A DNA stretch of 64,000 bases from Thalassococcus arenae (GTDB lineage: Bacteria > Pseudomonadota > Alphaproteobacteria > Rhodobacterales > Rhodobacteraceae). Position 1 is the first letter of the stretch. Each line of letters opens with the position of its first letter. The notes below the pieces were generated by a model. It was given only the letters and a program-made list of their open reading frames with translations, ran no database searches and was not told the DNA's origin. The stretch is taken from contig NZ_JAHRWL010000001.1 in NCBI RefSeq assembly GCF_019104745.1, positions 1,903,001 to 1,967,000 of the forward strand, in the 5' to 3' direction. Of the stretch, positions 1 through 10,499 are shown piece after piece. Both the position numbers and the translations under genes were made by a program.

Positions 1-53
1 GCGCCGCGCTGATCGCCGCGCAGGCACGCGCCCGGTCGGGTCTTGCCGCGTGA
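1..53 (+). CDS. C-terminal end of an unidentified gene (partial)
   Basis: An open frame enters from the left edge and ends at the TGA at 51-53, giving a short Ala/Arg-rich tail (ending GLAA). Its stop overlaps the GTG start of the next gene (GTGA at 50-53), so the two are probably one operon with coupled translation. The visible 16 codons are too few to name the product. Because the downstream gene looks like a GtrII-type membrane protein, a glycosyltransferase or flippase partner is possible, but this is only inference. Confidence 0.5.
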   Translation, partial: AALIAAQARARSGLAA

Positions 54-1474
54 CACTGGCGCAGACCGATCCGGGCATCCTGCGGACCGAGGCGGATGCG
101 CGCGCCGCATCCGGCACGGGGGCGCTGTTTCTGCTGGCGCTTTTGGCCGTCCTGCTGATGTCGTTGCCCAACCTGGTCGATCCGTTCATCCGCCACGACG
201 ACTACCCGGCCTATTTCGCCGATCCGGCGGGGTTCTGGGACAAGACGCTGCATGAAGGCCGCTGGGTCAACTACCTGTGGCACCTGCGCGAGATCGTCAC
301 CCCGGCCTGGCTCAACTTCGCCGTCTACCAGGCGCTCTGGGCCTGTTTCGCGGCGTCGCTGGCAGTGGCGGCGCTCGGCCGGTCCGCTGTGGGATTTTTC
401 GGCGCGCTGCTTGTGGGTTTCGTTCTGGTCGCGCCACCGGCCAGCCTGATCGCGCTGTGGTTCAACACGCTGCTGCCCGGCATGGCGCTGGTCGCGCTCT
501 ACGCGGTGCTGGCCAACCGGCTGAGCGTCGTCGCGCACCGTGCCCTGTTGCCGCTTTTCGTCATCCTGACCTTCATGGCCTACACGACGTTTCCGGTGCT
601 GTTGCTGGCCATCTGCCTGGTACGCACCCGGCGGCGGTCGCTGGCCGATCTGGCGGGGCTGTGGCTGCTGTTCGTGGCCAGTTTCGCCGCAGCGGTTCTG
701 ACCACCTATGCGATCAACTGGCAGGTTCACGGTGTCTTCGGTGTGCCGCTGGCCGATTGGCGCCAGGCAAATCCGGCGGACAGCCTGTCCGATCTGCGTG
801 CCAACCTGCCGCTGGTCGCCGAGAGCCTGTCTGCATTCCTGCACCGCACCAGTTTCGAATTCGTCCCGGCGATCTGGTTTCACCTTGGCCTGCTGGCGGT
901 CTCGACGGCCGTCCTTCTGCGCCGCGCGCCGCTCGAGGCGCTATACCTCCACGCCGGTCTTGCGACCGGGCTGGCGCTGGTCGTCGCGCAGGTCCTCAAG
1001 CTCGGGGTCGAGGTGCCGCCGCGCGCCTTCATCTTCGCCTGGGTCTTCTACGGGCTGATCGCGGTGCGCGCAGCGCAGATGCTTGGTGATGGGCCGGGCC
1101 TTGCGGGCCGACTGGTGCGCAACGCGGTCATCCTGGTCGCCGCCAGCTACATGCTGCAAACCGCCACGCAATTCGCCAGCTACCGGGCATGGCAGGGCGA
1201 AACCCGTGCCTTGTCGACCCTGCTCGAAGGCGTCCGTGGCCCGGTCCTTGTGGATGGCGACCCGATGAAGCTGGCGTCGGCACGGCGCGCTTTCGTCCAG
1301 ACCCGCGATGCGCTTGGCTATCGGATGCAGCAAGTGCGCGGGCGGGGCGTCGCACGGTGCGCCGCGCCGGATTGCGCGGATGCGGTTCTTGGGCGCGTGA
1401 CGGCGCGAACGGACTTGCCCGGCGGTTTGCATCTGCGCTTGCACGAAGGCGGCGCAGTGCTGCGCATTCCCTGA
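50..1474 (+). CDS. GtrII-like glucosyltransferase-domain membrane protein
   Basis: A 474-residue polytopic protein with about ten hydrophobic segments. A short N-terminal cytoplasmic stretch is followed by a first membrane helix (about residues 25-45), and then by an acidic motif RHDDYPAYF, as expected in the first extracytoplasmic loop of GT-C/GtrII-like enzymes. Proteins of this type move a lipid-linked sugar onto a surface polysaccharide on the outer face of the inner membrane. The GTG start is chosen because it overlaps the upstream stop (GTGA). The family call rests on topology and the DD motif only; another GT-C or unknown polytopic family remains possible. Confidence 0.5.
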   Translation: MTLAQTDPGILRTEADARAASGTGALFLLALLAVLLMSLPNLVDPFIRHDDYPAYFADPAGFWDKTLHEGRWVNYLWHLREIVTPAWLNFAVYQALWACFAASLAVAALGRSAVGFFGALLVGFVLVAPPASLIALWFNTLLPGMALVALYAVLANRLSVVAHRALLPLFVILTFMAYTTFPVLLLAICLVRTRRRSLADLAGLWLLFVASFAAAVLTTYAINWQVHGVFGVPLADWRQANPADSLSDLRANLPLVAESLSAFLHRTSFEFVPAIWFHLGLLAVSTAVLLRRAPLEALYLHAGLATGLALVVAQVLKLGVEVPPRAFIFAWVFYGLIAVRAAQMLGDGPGLAGRLVRNAVILVAASYMLQTATQFASYRAWQGETRALSTLLEGVRGPVLVDGDPMKLASARRAFVQTRDALGYRMQQVRGRGVARCAAPDCADAVLGRVTARTDLPGGLHLRLHEGGAVLRIP

Positions 1475-1493
1475 TTGCGGTCTCGGCGGGCGA

Positions 1494-1569
<76 letters not shown>

Positions 1570-1638
1570 AACGGGCCTGTGATTGTGCCATCGACAGCGC
1601 TCTGTCAACGGTTCAATCTGCGCGGGCGAGGTGCCGAT

Positions 1639-1905
1639 ATGCGACATGTTTTCATCCTTTCGACATGCCTGTTTCTTGTCGCCTGTTCCAGGCCATCCGA
1701 CCCCTGGCCCGATCGCGCGGATGCCTGCGGCGCGGCGGCCTTTTCCGCGGCCGTGGGTCAGCCGGCGGTGGCGCTTGCGCTGCCGACCGACAGGCCGGTG
1801 CGCGTCATCGCGCCGGGCCAACCGGTGACGATGGATTACAATGCGGAAAGGCTGAACGTGTTGGTCGACAGCGTCGGTATCGTGACCGAATTGCGCTGTG
1901 GCTAG
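1639..1905 (+). CDS. I78-family peptidase inhibitor-like lipoprotein
   Basis: An 88-residue protein with a signal peptide ending in a lipobox (LVAC, Cys about residue 16). It is followed by a small domain with the peptidase inhibitor I78 pattern: an early Cys, a GQPAVAL segment, the [12 protein letters not shown] stretch and a final LRCG. I78 proteins are small inhibitors of serine proteases with a potato-inhibitor-like fold, so this one probably sits lipid-anchored in the periplasm. The ATG after the tRNA is the first plausible start. The gene converges with the PqiA-like gene and shares CTAG with its stop. Confidence 0.75.
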   Translation: MRHVFILSTCLFLVACSRPSDPWPDRADACGAAAFSAAVGQPAVALALPTDRPVRVIAPGQPVTMDYNAERLNVLVDSVGIVTELRCG

Positions 1906-2390
1906 ACCGGGCGGCGCGCAGTCAGATCGGTCAGGATCGATACGGCGACCGATGCCAGCACCACGCCAGAAAAAAGATAGAGCCCGTAAAGCGGCTCGAC
2001 CGTGCCGATGCGCAGGCCCTTGACCGCGAGGATAATGACCGCGATCAGGAAGACATCCGTCATGGACAGCTTGGCCAGCACCGAACCCAGCTTGAAATGC
2101 CAGGGTCTGGGCGCGGTGGCGACAAACCAGAGCCAAGAATACAGCAGGCATTTCAGAAACGGCAGCACCATCGCGAACACCGCGACCACGAGAGCGAGAA
2201 ACAGGTCGCTACGCGCCAGTTCGACCGCGCCCCAGAAGATCGTGACTTCGGAGGACAGCACGAGGAAGGCGGAGTTGCGAACAAGCGGCAGCGTCCAGGT
2301 CACCGGCAGGATCACCAGCAGCACGAGATTGGCCAGCGCGGTGGCACGGCCCAGGCGCCCGGCCTTGTGATACAGCGTTCGGCCCCGCAT
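1902..2390 (-). CDS. PqiA-like inner-membrane protein
   Basis: A 162-residue membrane protein with four predicted helices and the paraquat-inducible protein A pattern, including [10 protein letters not shown] in the middle and [17 protein letters not shown] near the end. PqiA-domain proteins are inner-membrane partners of MCE-type lipid transport systems. This one carries a single PqiA unit, and no MCE protein lies nearby. The start at 2390 is chosen because it lies 7 bases after the stop of the upstream lipoprotein gene. An upstream in-frame ATG would overlap that gene by 50 bases. Confidence 0.75.
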   Translation of the reverse strand: MRGRTLYHKAGRLGRATALANLVLLVILPVTWTLPLVRNSAFLVLSSEVTIFWGAVELARSDLFLALVVAVFAMVLPFLKCLLYSWLWFVATAPRPWHFKLGSVLAKLSMTDVFLIAVIILAVKGLRIGTVEPLYGLYLFSGVVLASVAVSILTDLTARRPV

Positions 2391-2397
2391 CGATGGG

Positions 2398-2775
2398 TCA
2401 ATCCCGGGGATAGGTGGCGCGGCACTGTGCGGCACCGGCATTGGCATCGTCGCGCAGTCCGGGAAGTCGGCGGCTTATCTCGGCGCTGCGGGCGCGCACG
2501 GCGTTCAGGTCGACCTTGACGCGGCGGGTCACCGCCTGGCCTTCGGTTCGCCAGCAGAAATGCGGCTTGGCGTTTGGGGGATCGCACCACACGTATTTCT
2601 GTACCGGCATGACGACCGTTTCCAGCGCGTAACCGCGTGCCAGCGTGAACTCCAGCTCGCGCTGTTCGGCCAACGCGTCGCGATAGACCTTGGTCGCCTG
2701 AGCCACGCACCGCTCTTGCGGGGTGGCGCAGGCACCAAGCCATACCAAGGCGAGAAGACCGGCGAGCCCGCGCAT
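2398..2775 (-). CDS. Small lipoprotein of unknown function
   Basis: A 125-residue protein with a short signal peptide and a clear lipobox (LGAC, Cys about residue 16). The mature part is mostly helical and charged, with several Cys residues (CVAQATKVY, VWCDPPNAKPHFCW, AQCRATYPRD). No known domain was recognised. It lies 7 bases upstream of the PqiA-like gene on the same strand, which suggests co-transcription and an envelope role. Confidence 0.65.
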   Translation of the reverse strand: MRGLAGLLALVWLGACATPQERCVAQATKVYRDALAEQRELEFTLARGYALETVVMPVQKYVWCDPPNAKPHFCWRTEGQAVTRRVKVDLNAVRARSAEISRRLPGLRDDANAGAAQCRATYPRD

Positions 2776-2822
2776 GCGTTCAGCCTATCGGAGGGCGTCC
2801 GGCCTTGTCGATGGATTTGGCG

Positions 2823-3086
2823 TCAGCCTTCGACCTTTTCGATCGCCGAAATCGCCGTGATGCCGTCTTCGCCGGCGGCGGCGTAGGTGATCTTGACCAT
2901 GTCGCCAGACACCAGGTCGGACGGCGGTTCGGCCATCAATTCCAGTGACCAGACGGTCTTGTCTGTCAGGATGATCAGCCCTTCGACCCGGTCGAAGGCG
3001 AGAATCCGGCCAGTGGTTTCGTCTGCAAGGACCGGCATTGCGGTGAAGGCGGCCAGGGCCGCGGCAATCGCTAGACGCATTGTCAT
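2823..3086 (-). CDS. Small exported protein, DUF1344-like
   Basis: An 87-residue protein with a cleavable signal peptide (cut after VLA-DE, about residue 21). It has a compact beta-rich mature part that resembles DUF1344 proteins: GRILAFDRVEGLIILTD, then a valine/leucine strand, then GDMVKITYA. Such proteins are periplasmic, with no established function. A second in-frame ATG two codons later is an equally good start. Confidence 0.6.
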   Translation of the reverse strand: MTMRLAIAAALAAFTAMPVLADETTGRILAFDRVEGLIILTDKTVWSLELMAEPPSDLVSGDMVKITYAAAGEDGITAISAIEKVEG

Positions 3087-3212
3087 TTTTCTCGAAGAGG
3101 ACCGCGCTCTCGGGGCGGGATCGCCCCTGCAGCCGCCGGACGGAGCCTCGCGTCCGGATTGCGTGCATTTGGTGTATCGCGTCCCCTACGTCAAGTGGGA
3201 TTCGCGCGACGC

Positions 3213-3626
3213 TCATACGGTCGGCAGCACCAGGCAATCGCGAAACGCGCGAACCGCCGGCGCCGCCTTGTCGAGGTCCAGTGGAACCGCAAGATCGCCG
3301 ATCAGTGCCGTGGCCGTATCGTTGAATTCGAACCCGTTCAGTACATTGCCGAATCCGGTATCGGTGACGGTCAGGGTGTCGCCCGTAATCCTGTGTCTGT
3401 CGGTGCTGATCCTCAGCCCGGCCGGTCCGTCGAATTGCAACGAAAAGATGGGCGCGTCGGGCCAACCGCCGGCCCGCGTCAGGTGGATGGCATAGAGTTG
3501 ACCGTCAAAGGTCACCTCGACCGCAACCGGGGTCTGATTGCGAAACGTGCAGACCGGCGTGGGAGTGAATTCCCAGGCGGTCAGCGCGGACCCGGCCAGG
3601 CAGAAAACAGCGATCAGGCTTCGCAT
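3213..3626 (-). CDS. Exported protein of unknown function (uvrB-neighbour family)
   Basis: A 137-residue protein with a signal peptide ending near TAW-EFT. The mature part is beta-rich with two Cys (CTFRNQ and FRDCLVL). It has segments such as YAIHLTRAGGWPDAPIF and TLTVTDTGFGNVLNGFEFN that feel conserved among Rhodobacterales proteins found near uvrB. These are sometimes labelled excinuclease subunit B by error (from memory, not checked). AAGGAG stands 6 bases before the ATG. No enzymatic motif is visible. Confidence 0.6.
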   Translation of the reverse strand: MRSLIAVFCLAGSALTAWEFTPTPVCTFRNQTPVAVEVTFDGQLYAIHLTRAGGWPDAPIFSLQFDGPAGLRISTDRHRITGDTLTVTDTGFGNVLNGFEFNDTATALIGDLAVPLDLDKAAPAVRAFRDCLVLPTV

Positions 3627-3644
3627 TTCGGTCTCCTTCGCGGT

Positions 3645-4406
3645 TCAATCCGGGGGAACACAACGATAGGCGCGGCCATCCGGCATGAAGCAGAGCGCCC
3701 GGAAAAACCCGTCGTTCAACGTGCCGTAACTGGGAAGGCTGTGCGTTGTTTCCTGAACGTCAAGATAGTCGAGGCAGGCGTTCACGTAATACGCCCGGCG
3801 CCGTTCGTGATTGGCGTGCCATTGATCGAAGGCGCGCGCCGCGGCAATCGCCGGATCCCCGGTATCCTGCATCGCCCGTTCGAAGACGTCGGCGATGTCA
3901 CTCTGCATCGGCCAGGTCTTCAGCGCGTTCCAGGCATCGGGATCGCCCTGTGTCCTGAGCGTCCACGCCACGACCAGCGAGGCGACGGTGGCGTCGGCTT
4001 CGAGGGCGAACACGGCGCGTGCGTTTTCCTGCATCGACAATCCCTGAGGCAAGCAAACTCCCGTCGCCGCTTGCTGGACATGTCGCAATTCGTGAACGAG
4101 GACGGCCTGCGCCAGGCCGCGCGGCAGGTCGCCAACGATCACCAGCCGGCTGTCCCGGGTCTCGACATAGGCCTTGGCGCCGACCAGGCGGTCGGCCAGG
4201 CATACCTGTTGGACATCGTTCAGAAGGATGTCCCGGAATTGCGGAAACAGCGCGAACACGGGTGAAAGGATTTCCAGAACAGGCGCGACAACCGCGTTGT
4301 CGGGCGCGGGTGGCGCGCAAGTGACAGTCGCGGCAGTTGCCGTGGTCGGCGGACCGGCAAGGCACAGCGCCGCGGCAAGGGCACGGATCGTCAGCGTCGT
4401 CTTCAT
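3645..4406 (-). CDS. Exported zincin-like putative metallopeptidase
   Basis: A 253-residue protein with a signal peptide (cut near ATA-ATV). About residues 110-120 it carries VLVHELRHVQQ, an HExxH zinc-binding motif, and about 30 residues later an acidic FALEADA segment that could give the third ligand. Paired cysteines lie throughout. This fits a small gluzincin-like or DUF6782-like periplasmic peptidase, but catalytic function is not shown. The start at 4406 places the signal peptide at the N terminus; a further ATG six codons upstream is possible. Confidence 0.55.
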   Translation of the reverse strand: MKTTLTIRALAAALCLAGPPTTATAATVTCAPPAPDNAVVAPVLEILSPVFALFPQFRDILLNDVQQVCLADRLVGAKAYVETRDSRLVIVGDLPRGLAQAVLVHELRHVQQAATGVCLPQGLSMQENARAVFALEADATVASLVVAWTLRTQGDPDAWNALKTWPMQSDIADVFERAMQDTGDPAIAAARAFDQWHANHERRRAYYVNACLDYLDVQETTHSLPSYGTLNDGFFRALCFMPDGRAYRCVPPD

Positions 4407-4538
4407 CGAACGCGACGCTAACATGAGCGCCTGTGCTGCAAGCAAGCGATTTACGGCCGGTCGTCTGGGGGGATGCGCTGCCCGACAAGCGATCGACCCC
4501 GCCGGTGAAGCGGAGGTCGATGCCGGGGCCATGCGCGT

Positions 4539-5543
4539 CTAGTTGTAGAACGCGGTCCAGGACCGGAAGTACCCGGTATTGCCACCGGTCCAGACGCGGA
4601 TCTTTCGCCGGCGTTTCTTGTTGCCGACATGTTTCCAGTATTTCACATCACCGAAACCGAGTGTCTGCCACCACGCGGCAGGCGGAAGCGGGTATTTCAC
4701 GGTGGTCCACTTCCATTTCCAGTAGGTCCAGGACCAGAAGCGGTACTGGTGTTCGACATAGGCGCCGTAGTTCGAACAGCAGGCGATGCGGGAATGCGAC
4801 ACGTAGCGCGTCTTGTTCCCGGTGCTGCGCGTCAGGTCCAGCCAGGCGCCGTTGTCGCAATACGAGATGTCCTTGTTCTGGCAATAGGTGGCGGCGAAGG
4901 TGTTGAGCCCGCCGGTGAAACAGGTCCAGACCGGGCTGGGTTCCGAGGACGATGCGACCGGCGTGGGCGCAGCGACGAACTGGCGGCCGTAGTCGTCCAG
5001 CGCATCGACAAGGTCGCGCTTGGCGATCAGTTTCTCGACTTCCGGGTCGTCGTTGCGGTCATCGAATTCGCTGAGCATCAGTGGCACCGGCACGGTCTTG
5101 TCCGTCACCTGCAGAAACCGCAGCAAGGGCGAGGCGCTGGTGTTGTCGGCCAGATCCGGTGCCTTGGCAGTGCCGCTTGGGTATTCGGACACTTCGGAAT
5201 AGGCAACCTCGCCGATTTCGGGGATCGCTTCGAAGACAACAGCGCTGTGGTCGTCGGTCTGGAACGTGCCGAGGGGCACGCGTCGCAATTCCGGCAGGTA
5301 TCCCAGTTTCTCGTATTCGCAGCGCGACACCGGATCGAGCTCGGCCAGCCGCCGGGACGAATCCGGGTCGATCGGGCTCCAGGTGTAGTTGTCGTAATTC
5401 GCGCAGCGAAAGGCGGGAATGCGGCGCGTCTGTTCCGGCAGGGACCCGACTTCGGCGCGCGGGCCACAGGATTCTATGCTTTCGCCCGGGTCCTCGGTGT
5501 CCTCGGGTTGTCCGTTCTTGGGGCGTGTCTTTTCGTCGGCCAT
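4539..5543 (-). CDS. Orphan protein with Trp/Tyr/Cys-rich C-terminal domain
   Basis: A 334-residue protein of unknown function. The N-terminal 30 residues are acidic and disordered with no signal peptide. The middle (about 50-210) is a soluble acidic region. From about residue 220 the protein becomes rich in Cys, Trp and Tyr, with CQNKDISYCDNG, RIACCSNYGAY and a run of aromatic and basic residues (WSWTYWKWKWTTVKY). It ends basic and aromatic (KKRRRK, FRSWTAFYN). GGAGGA precedes the ATG at 5543 at good spacing, so the gene is probably real. The tail may bind nucleic acid, sugar or an envelope target; the sequence alone cannot decide. Confidence 0.65.
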   Translation of the reverse strand: MADEKTRPKNGQPEDTEDPGESIESCGPRAEVGSLPEQTRRIPAFRCANYDNYTWSPIDPDSSRRLAELDPVSRCEYEKLGYLPELRRVPLGTFQTDDHSAVVFEAIPEIGEVAYSEVSEYPSGTAKAPDLADNTSASPLLRFLQVTDKTVPVPLMLSEFDDRNDDPEVEKLIAKRDLVDALDDYGRQFVAAPTPVASSSEPSPVWTCFTGGLNTFAATYCQNKDISYCDNGAWLDLTRSTGNKTRYVSHSRIACCSNYGAYVEHQYRFWSWTYWKWKWTTVKYPLPPAAWWQTLGFGDVKYWKHVGNKKRRRKIRVWTGGNTGYFRSWTAFYN

Positions 5544-5659
5544 AGTAAAAATTCCTCCGCTCAAAAATGCATGGTTTAAAAACGCGCCGAAAAAAGCGGC
5601 GTGAGGAAACTCTACCATAAGGTGAGCGATTCAGGAAGAAATACCGCTTTGGGGTCGCC

Positions 5660-7858
<2,199 letters not shown>

Positions 7859-8332
7859 GGCGGCGTTCCCGTTTTGATCTGTTTCAGAATTGAGCCTGCG
7901 GCCGCGGGATTCAACCCCGACAAGGTCGCAACCCGCTTGCCGAGGCGGAATCTGCGACGGTTGCCCGCCTTGCAAGCGGCGCAGAAAGCGTCAACTTGTC
8001 ACAACCGCTTGCGATCGTTCGGGAATCTTTGAAACACATCAATGACTTACGTAAGGTAAGCAATGCTGAATACACTGAAAACAAACGATTTTCTTCCGCG
8101 AGCGGAAAAAATTTGTTTGTTTGAACATGCCGGTCGCATGTAGCTTTTTCTGGCAAGTGGCGGTTCGGTTGGGAACCGCGTCACATCACACCTACCCCTC
8201 GCTCCCCGTGGTTCGGTGCCCGTCCATCCGCCGCTTGCCGCCCAATCCCCCTGCGACAATTCCGATGGTGCGCCGGCACTTGCCCGAGACGCGAAAATCC
8301 CCGATAACGCGGACGATTGCAGGAGGTGTCGG
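7859..8332. other. 474-bp divergent intergenic region with palindromes
   Basis: No gene is supported here. The segment at about 8030-8160 is AT-rich compared with its surroundings. It contains a perfect 10-bp palindrome CTTACGTAAG, a hairpin with arms TTCCG/CGGAA flanked by T and A runs (about 8090-8112), and an inverted repeat ACATGC-N5-GCATGT (8125-8141). It probably carries promoters for uvrB to the left and the complex I subunit gene to the right. The consensus alphaproteobacterial SOS box GTTC-N7-GTTC was looked for and not found. Confidence 0.45.
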
Positions 8333-8644
8333 ATGCGCGCACGGATCTATCAGCCCGCCAGGACGGCGATGTCGTCGGGACAGGCGAAGACCAAGCATTG
8401 GGTGCTGGAATTCGCCCCGGCAAGCGCCCGTTCGGTCGATCCCTTGATGGGCTGGACGTCGTCTTCGGACACGCAAAGCCAGGTGAAGATGCGGTTCGAC
8501 ACCAAGGACGCTGCCTTGGCCTATGCCCGGGAAAACGGAATCGATGCGCAGGTGATGGAACCCAAGAAGCGCAAGCCGAACATCCGGCCGCGCGGCTATG
8601 CCGAGAACTTCGCCTTCGACCGCAAGAGCGCCTGGACGCATTGA
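8333..8644 (+). CDS. NDUFS4-like complex I accessory subunit
   Basis: A 103-residue protein with the ETC complex I subunit (NDUFS4/AQDQ) pattern. It runs [16 protein letters not shown], then [26 protein letters not shown], an AYA.E.GI segment, and a C-terminal [13 protein letters not shown]. Alphaproteobacteria carry this supernumerary subunit in their mitochondrial-type NADH:quinone oxidoreductase, where it sits at the peripheral arm. The start at 8333 is fixed by AGGAGG at 8321-8326. Confidence 0.9.
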   Translation: MRARIYQPARTAMSSGQAKTKHWVLEFAPASARSVDPLMGWTSSSDTQSQVKMRFDTKDAALAYARENGIDAQVMEPKKRKPNIRPRGYAENFAFDRKSAWTH

Positions 8645-9102
8645 CCACGGTGGCCGAAGTCACGGGCCCCGACAGCGGGGTCGAGTCGGTCCTTGCACGC
8701 CATTTCGCGATCATGCGCGCGACAAGCCCTGCCGAAAGCTGCCATGTCATGACGTCGCTGGAACTGCGTGCGTCCGGCGCGCGGGTCTTCGCCCTGCGGG
8801 ACGAAACCGGATCGGTTCAGGCGGTCGGCGCGCTCAAGCCGCTTTCCGGAGATGCGGTCGAGCTCAAGAGCATGCACACATTGTCCGAGGCACGTGGCCG
8901 GGGGTTCGGACGGACCATTCTCGACCGCTTGCTGGGCGAGGCACGTTCGATGGGCGCGCGCCGCGTTTTTTTGGAAACCGGCTCGGCACCGCCGTTCGCT
9001 GCGGCCCGCGCGCTTTACGAACGCGCCGGCTTTGCCCTTGTCCCCCCGTTCGGCGACTATGTCGAAGACCCGCTCAGCGTCTTCATGGCACGCGACCTCT
9101 GA
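8641..9102 (+). CDS. GNAT-family N-acetyltransferase
   Basis: A 153-residue acetyltransferase. The acetyl-CoA motif A is seen as [18 protein letters not shown], followed by a beta strand with FLETGSAP and the [11 protein letters not shown] motif B. The N-terminal ARHFAIMR and SCHVM segments fit the small putative acetyltransferases of this order. The substrate is unknown. The start is taken as TTG at 8641, which overlaps the upstream stop (TTGA) and suggests coupled translation. A GTG at 8650 is the alternative. Confidence 0.8.
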   Translation: MTTVAEVTGPDSGVESVLARHFAIMRATSPAESCHVMTSLELRASGARVFALRDETGSVQAVGALKPLSGDAVELKSMHTLSEARGRGFGRTILDRLLGEARSMGARRVFLETGSAPPFAAARALYERAGFALVPPFGDYVEDPLSVFMARDL

Positions 9103-9143
9103 GACTTGCACGACCCGGCGAAAGCCTGCATGACAGGCGAAGC

Positions 9144-9220
9144 GGCCCCTTAGCTCAACAGGATAGAGCAGCTGACTTCTAATCAGCAGGTTGAGGGTTC
9201 GAGTCCTTCAGGGGTCGCCA
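9144..9220 (+). tRNA. tRNA-Arg (anticodon TCT)
   Basis: A 77-nt cloverleaf with acceptor GGCCCCT/AGGGGTC, D arm AGCTCAACAGGATAGAGCA, and anticodon stem GCTGA/TCAGC around loop CTTCTAA (anticodon TCT, reads AGA). The T loop is TTCGAGT. CCA is encoded. No integrase or repeated 3' end lies nearby, so it is not serving as a visible attachment site. Confidence 0.93.
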
Positions 9221-9233
9221 GCCGGTTCGCCCG

Positions 9234-10499
9234 TCACGACCGTCCGCGCCAGGGGACCAGCCAGTTCTCGGCCTTGCGCATCAGGATATCGATGCCATAG
9301 CCGATGACGCCGATCAGAATGATGCCCATGATGACGATATCGGTCAGCTGGAATTTAGAAGCCGCGATGATCATCATGCCCGCGCCCTTTTGCGCGGCGA
9401 CCAGTTCGGCGGCGACCACGGTGCCCCAGCAGACCCCCATTGCGACGCGTGCGCCGGTAAAGATCTCGGGCAGCGAATTCGGCACGATGACGTGGCGCAT
9501 GATCTGCCACTTGGATGCGCCCAGCGAATAGGCGGCGTGGATCTTGGTGATGTTCACCCCCGACACGCCGGCACGGGCGGCGATTGTCATGATCCACAGC
9601 GCGGCGAGGAACAGCAGGATGATCTTGCCCGTTTCCCAGATGCCGAACCAGATGATGACCAGCGGGATCAGCGCCAGCGGCGGCACAGGTCGCATGAATT
9701 CGACGATCGGGTCGAACCAGCCGCGGAACCAGCCGGACAGGCCCATCGCGTAGCCCAGCGGGATGCCGACGAGCGAGCCCAGCACGAAACCGGCGAGCAC
9801 ACGCAGCAGCGAAAACCCCAGATGTTCGAACAAGGTGAAGTTCTGATAGCCTTCGCGGGCGATTTCCCAGAACCGGCTCCAGACCGCCTCGGGTGCCGGC
9901 AGCCAGATCGGCTCCATCTGCAGGCCCTTGTTCGGAGTGAAATTGAGGCTGCCTTTGGGTGTCAGGTTGACCTGGCCATTGGCGACCTTGACGGTCTCGC
10001 CCGGAGCGATGGGTTGACCGTCGATGGCCACGATCTGCAGGTCTTCGCCTTCGTCGTTGCTGGTCGCGCGGATCAACCCGCTGCGCCAGGCCGCCATCGT
10101 GTCGCTGTCGCTCCTGGCAAAGCCGTCGCTGGCGGCCACTTCGGGTGCGTCGGGGTTTTCGTCGATCGCGTGGACCCGCACTGTGACGGTGGCATCGGCG
10201 GTGGCGCCCGACGCATCCTGCACGGTGTAGCTGAAGGACGTGTCGCCCACGAACGGCCCTGGCATGTGCAGCGGTGTGATCCTGGATCCGGTGAACGCGC
10301 CCCAGATCAGGAAGATCGTCACCACCGACACCACGGATGCGATACGGTTCGGCGTAACCGCGCTTTCATCGCCGAAAGTCACCGTCTTGAGCGAGGTGTA
10401 ATCGACGTGTCTGGTCGCGCGTTCGACCACGTAGTGCACGATCAAGAACGCCGCAAAGAAAATGGCCACGTAGATCAGCAGCAGAACGATCCCGGTCAT
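9234..10499 (-). CDS. tauC: Taurine-type ABC transporter permease with inserted exported domain
   Basis: A 421-residue permease of the nitrate/sulfonate/taurine family. The C-terminal 220 residues are a normal permease core, with the EAA loop AAYSLGASKWQIMRHVIVP, so substrate import is expected. Two membrane helices (about residues 3-22 and 52-70) precede a roughly 115-residue soluble insert (about 75-190). The insert has an Ig/cadherin-like strand pattern (FSYTVQDASGATADATVTV) and probably faces the periplasm. Common TauC/SsuC proteins are near 270 residues. The ATG overlaps the ATPase stop (ATGA), so translation is coupled to tauB. Confidence 0.85.
   Translation of the reverse strand: MTGIVLLLIYVAIFFAAFLIVHYVVERATRHVDYTSLKTVTFGDESAVTPNRIASVVSVVTIFLIWGAFTGSRITPLHMPGPFVGDTSFSYTVQDASGATADATVTVRVHAIDENPDAPEVAASDGFARSDSDTMAAWRSGLIRATSNDEGEDLQIVAIDGQPIAPGETVKVANGQVNLTPKGSLNFTPNKGLQMEPIWLPAPEAVWSRFWEIAREGYQNFTLFEHLGFSLLRVLAGFVLGSLVGIPLGYAMGLSGWFRGWFDPIVEFMRPVPPLALIPLVIIWFGIWETGKIILLFLAALWIMTIAARAGVSGVNITKIHAAYSLGASKWQIMRHVIVPNSLPEIFTGARVAMGVCWGTVVAAELVAAQKGAGMMIIAASKFQLTDIVIMGIILIGVIGYGIDILMRKAENWLVPWRGRS

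Noticed and set aside
9144-9220. tRNA-Arg as an integration site
   Set aside because: No integrase and no repeat of the tRNA 3' end in the window.
9234-10499. Frameshift or fusion artefact in tauC
   Set aside because: The frame is open, codon use is even, and the helices and core align with one reading frame.
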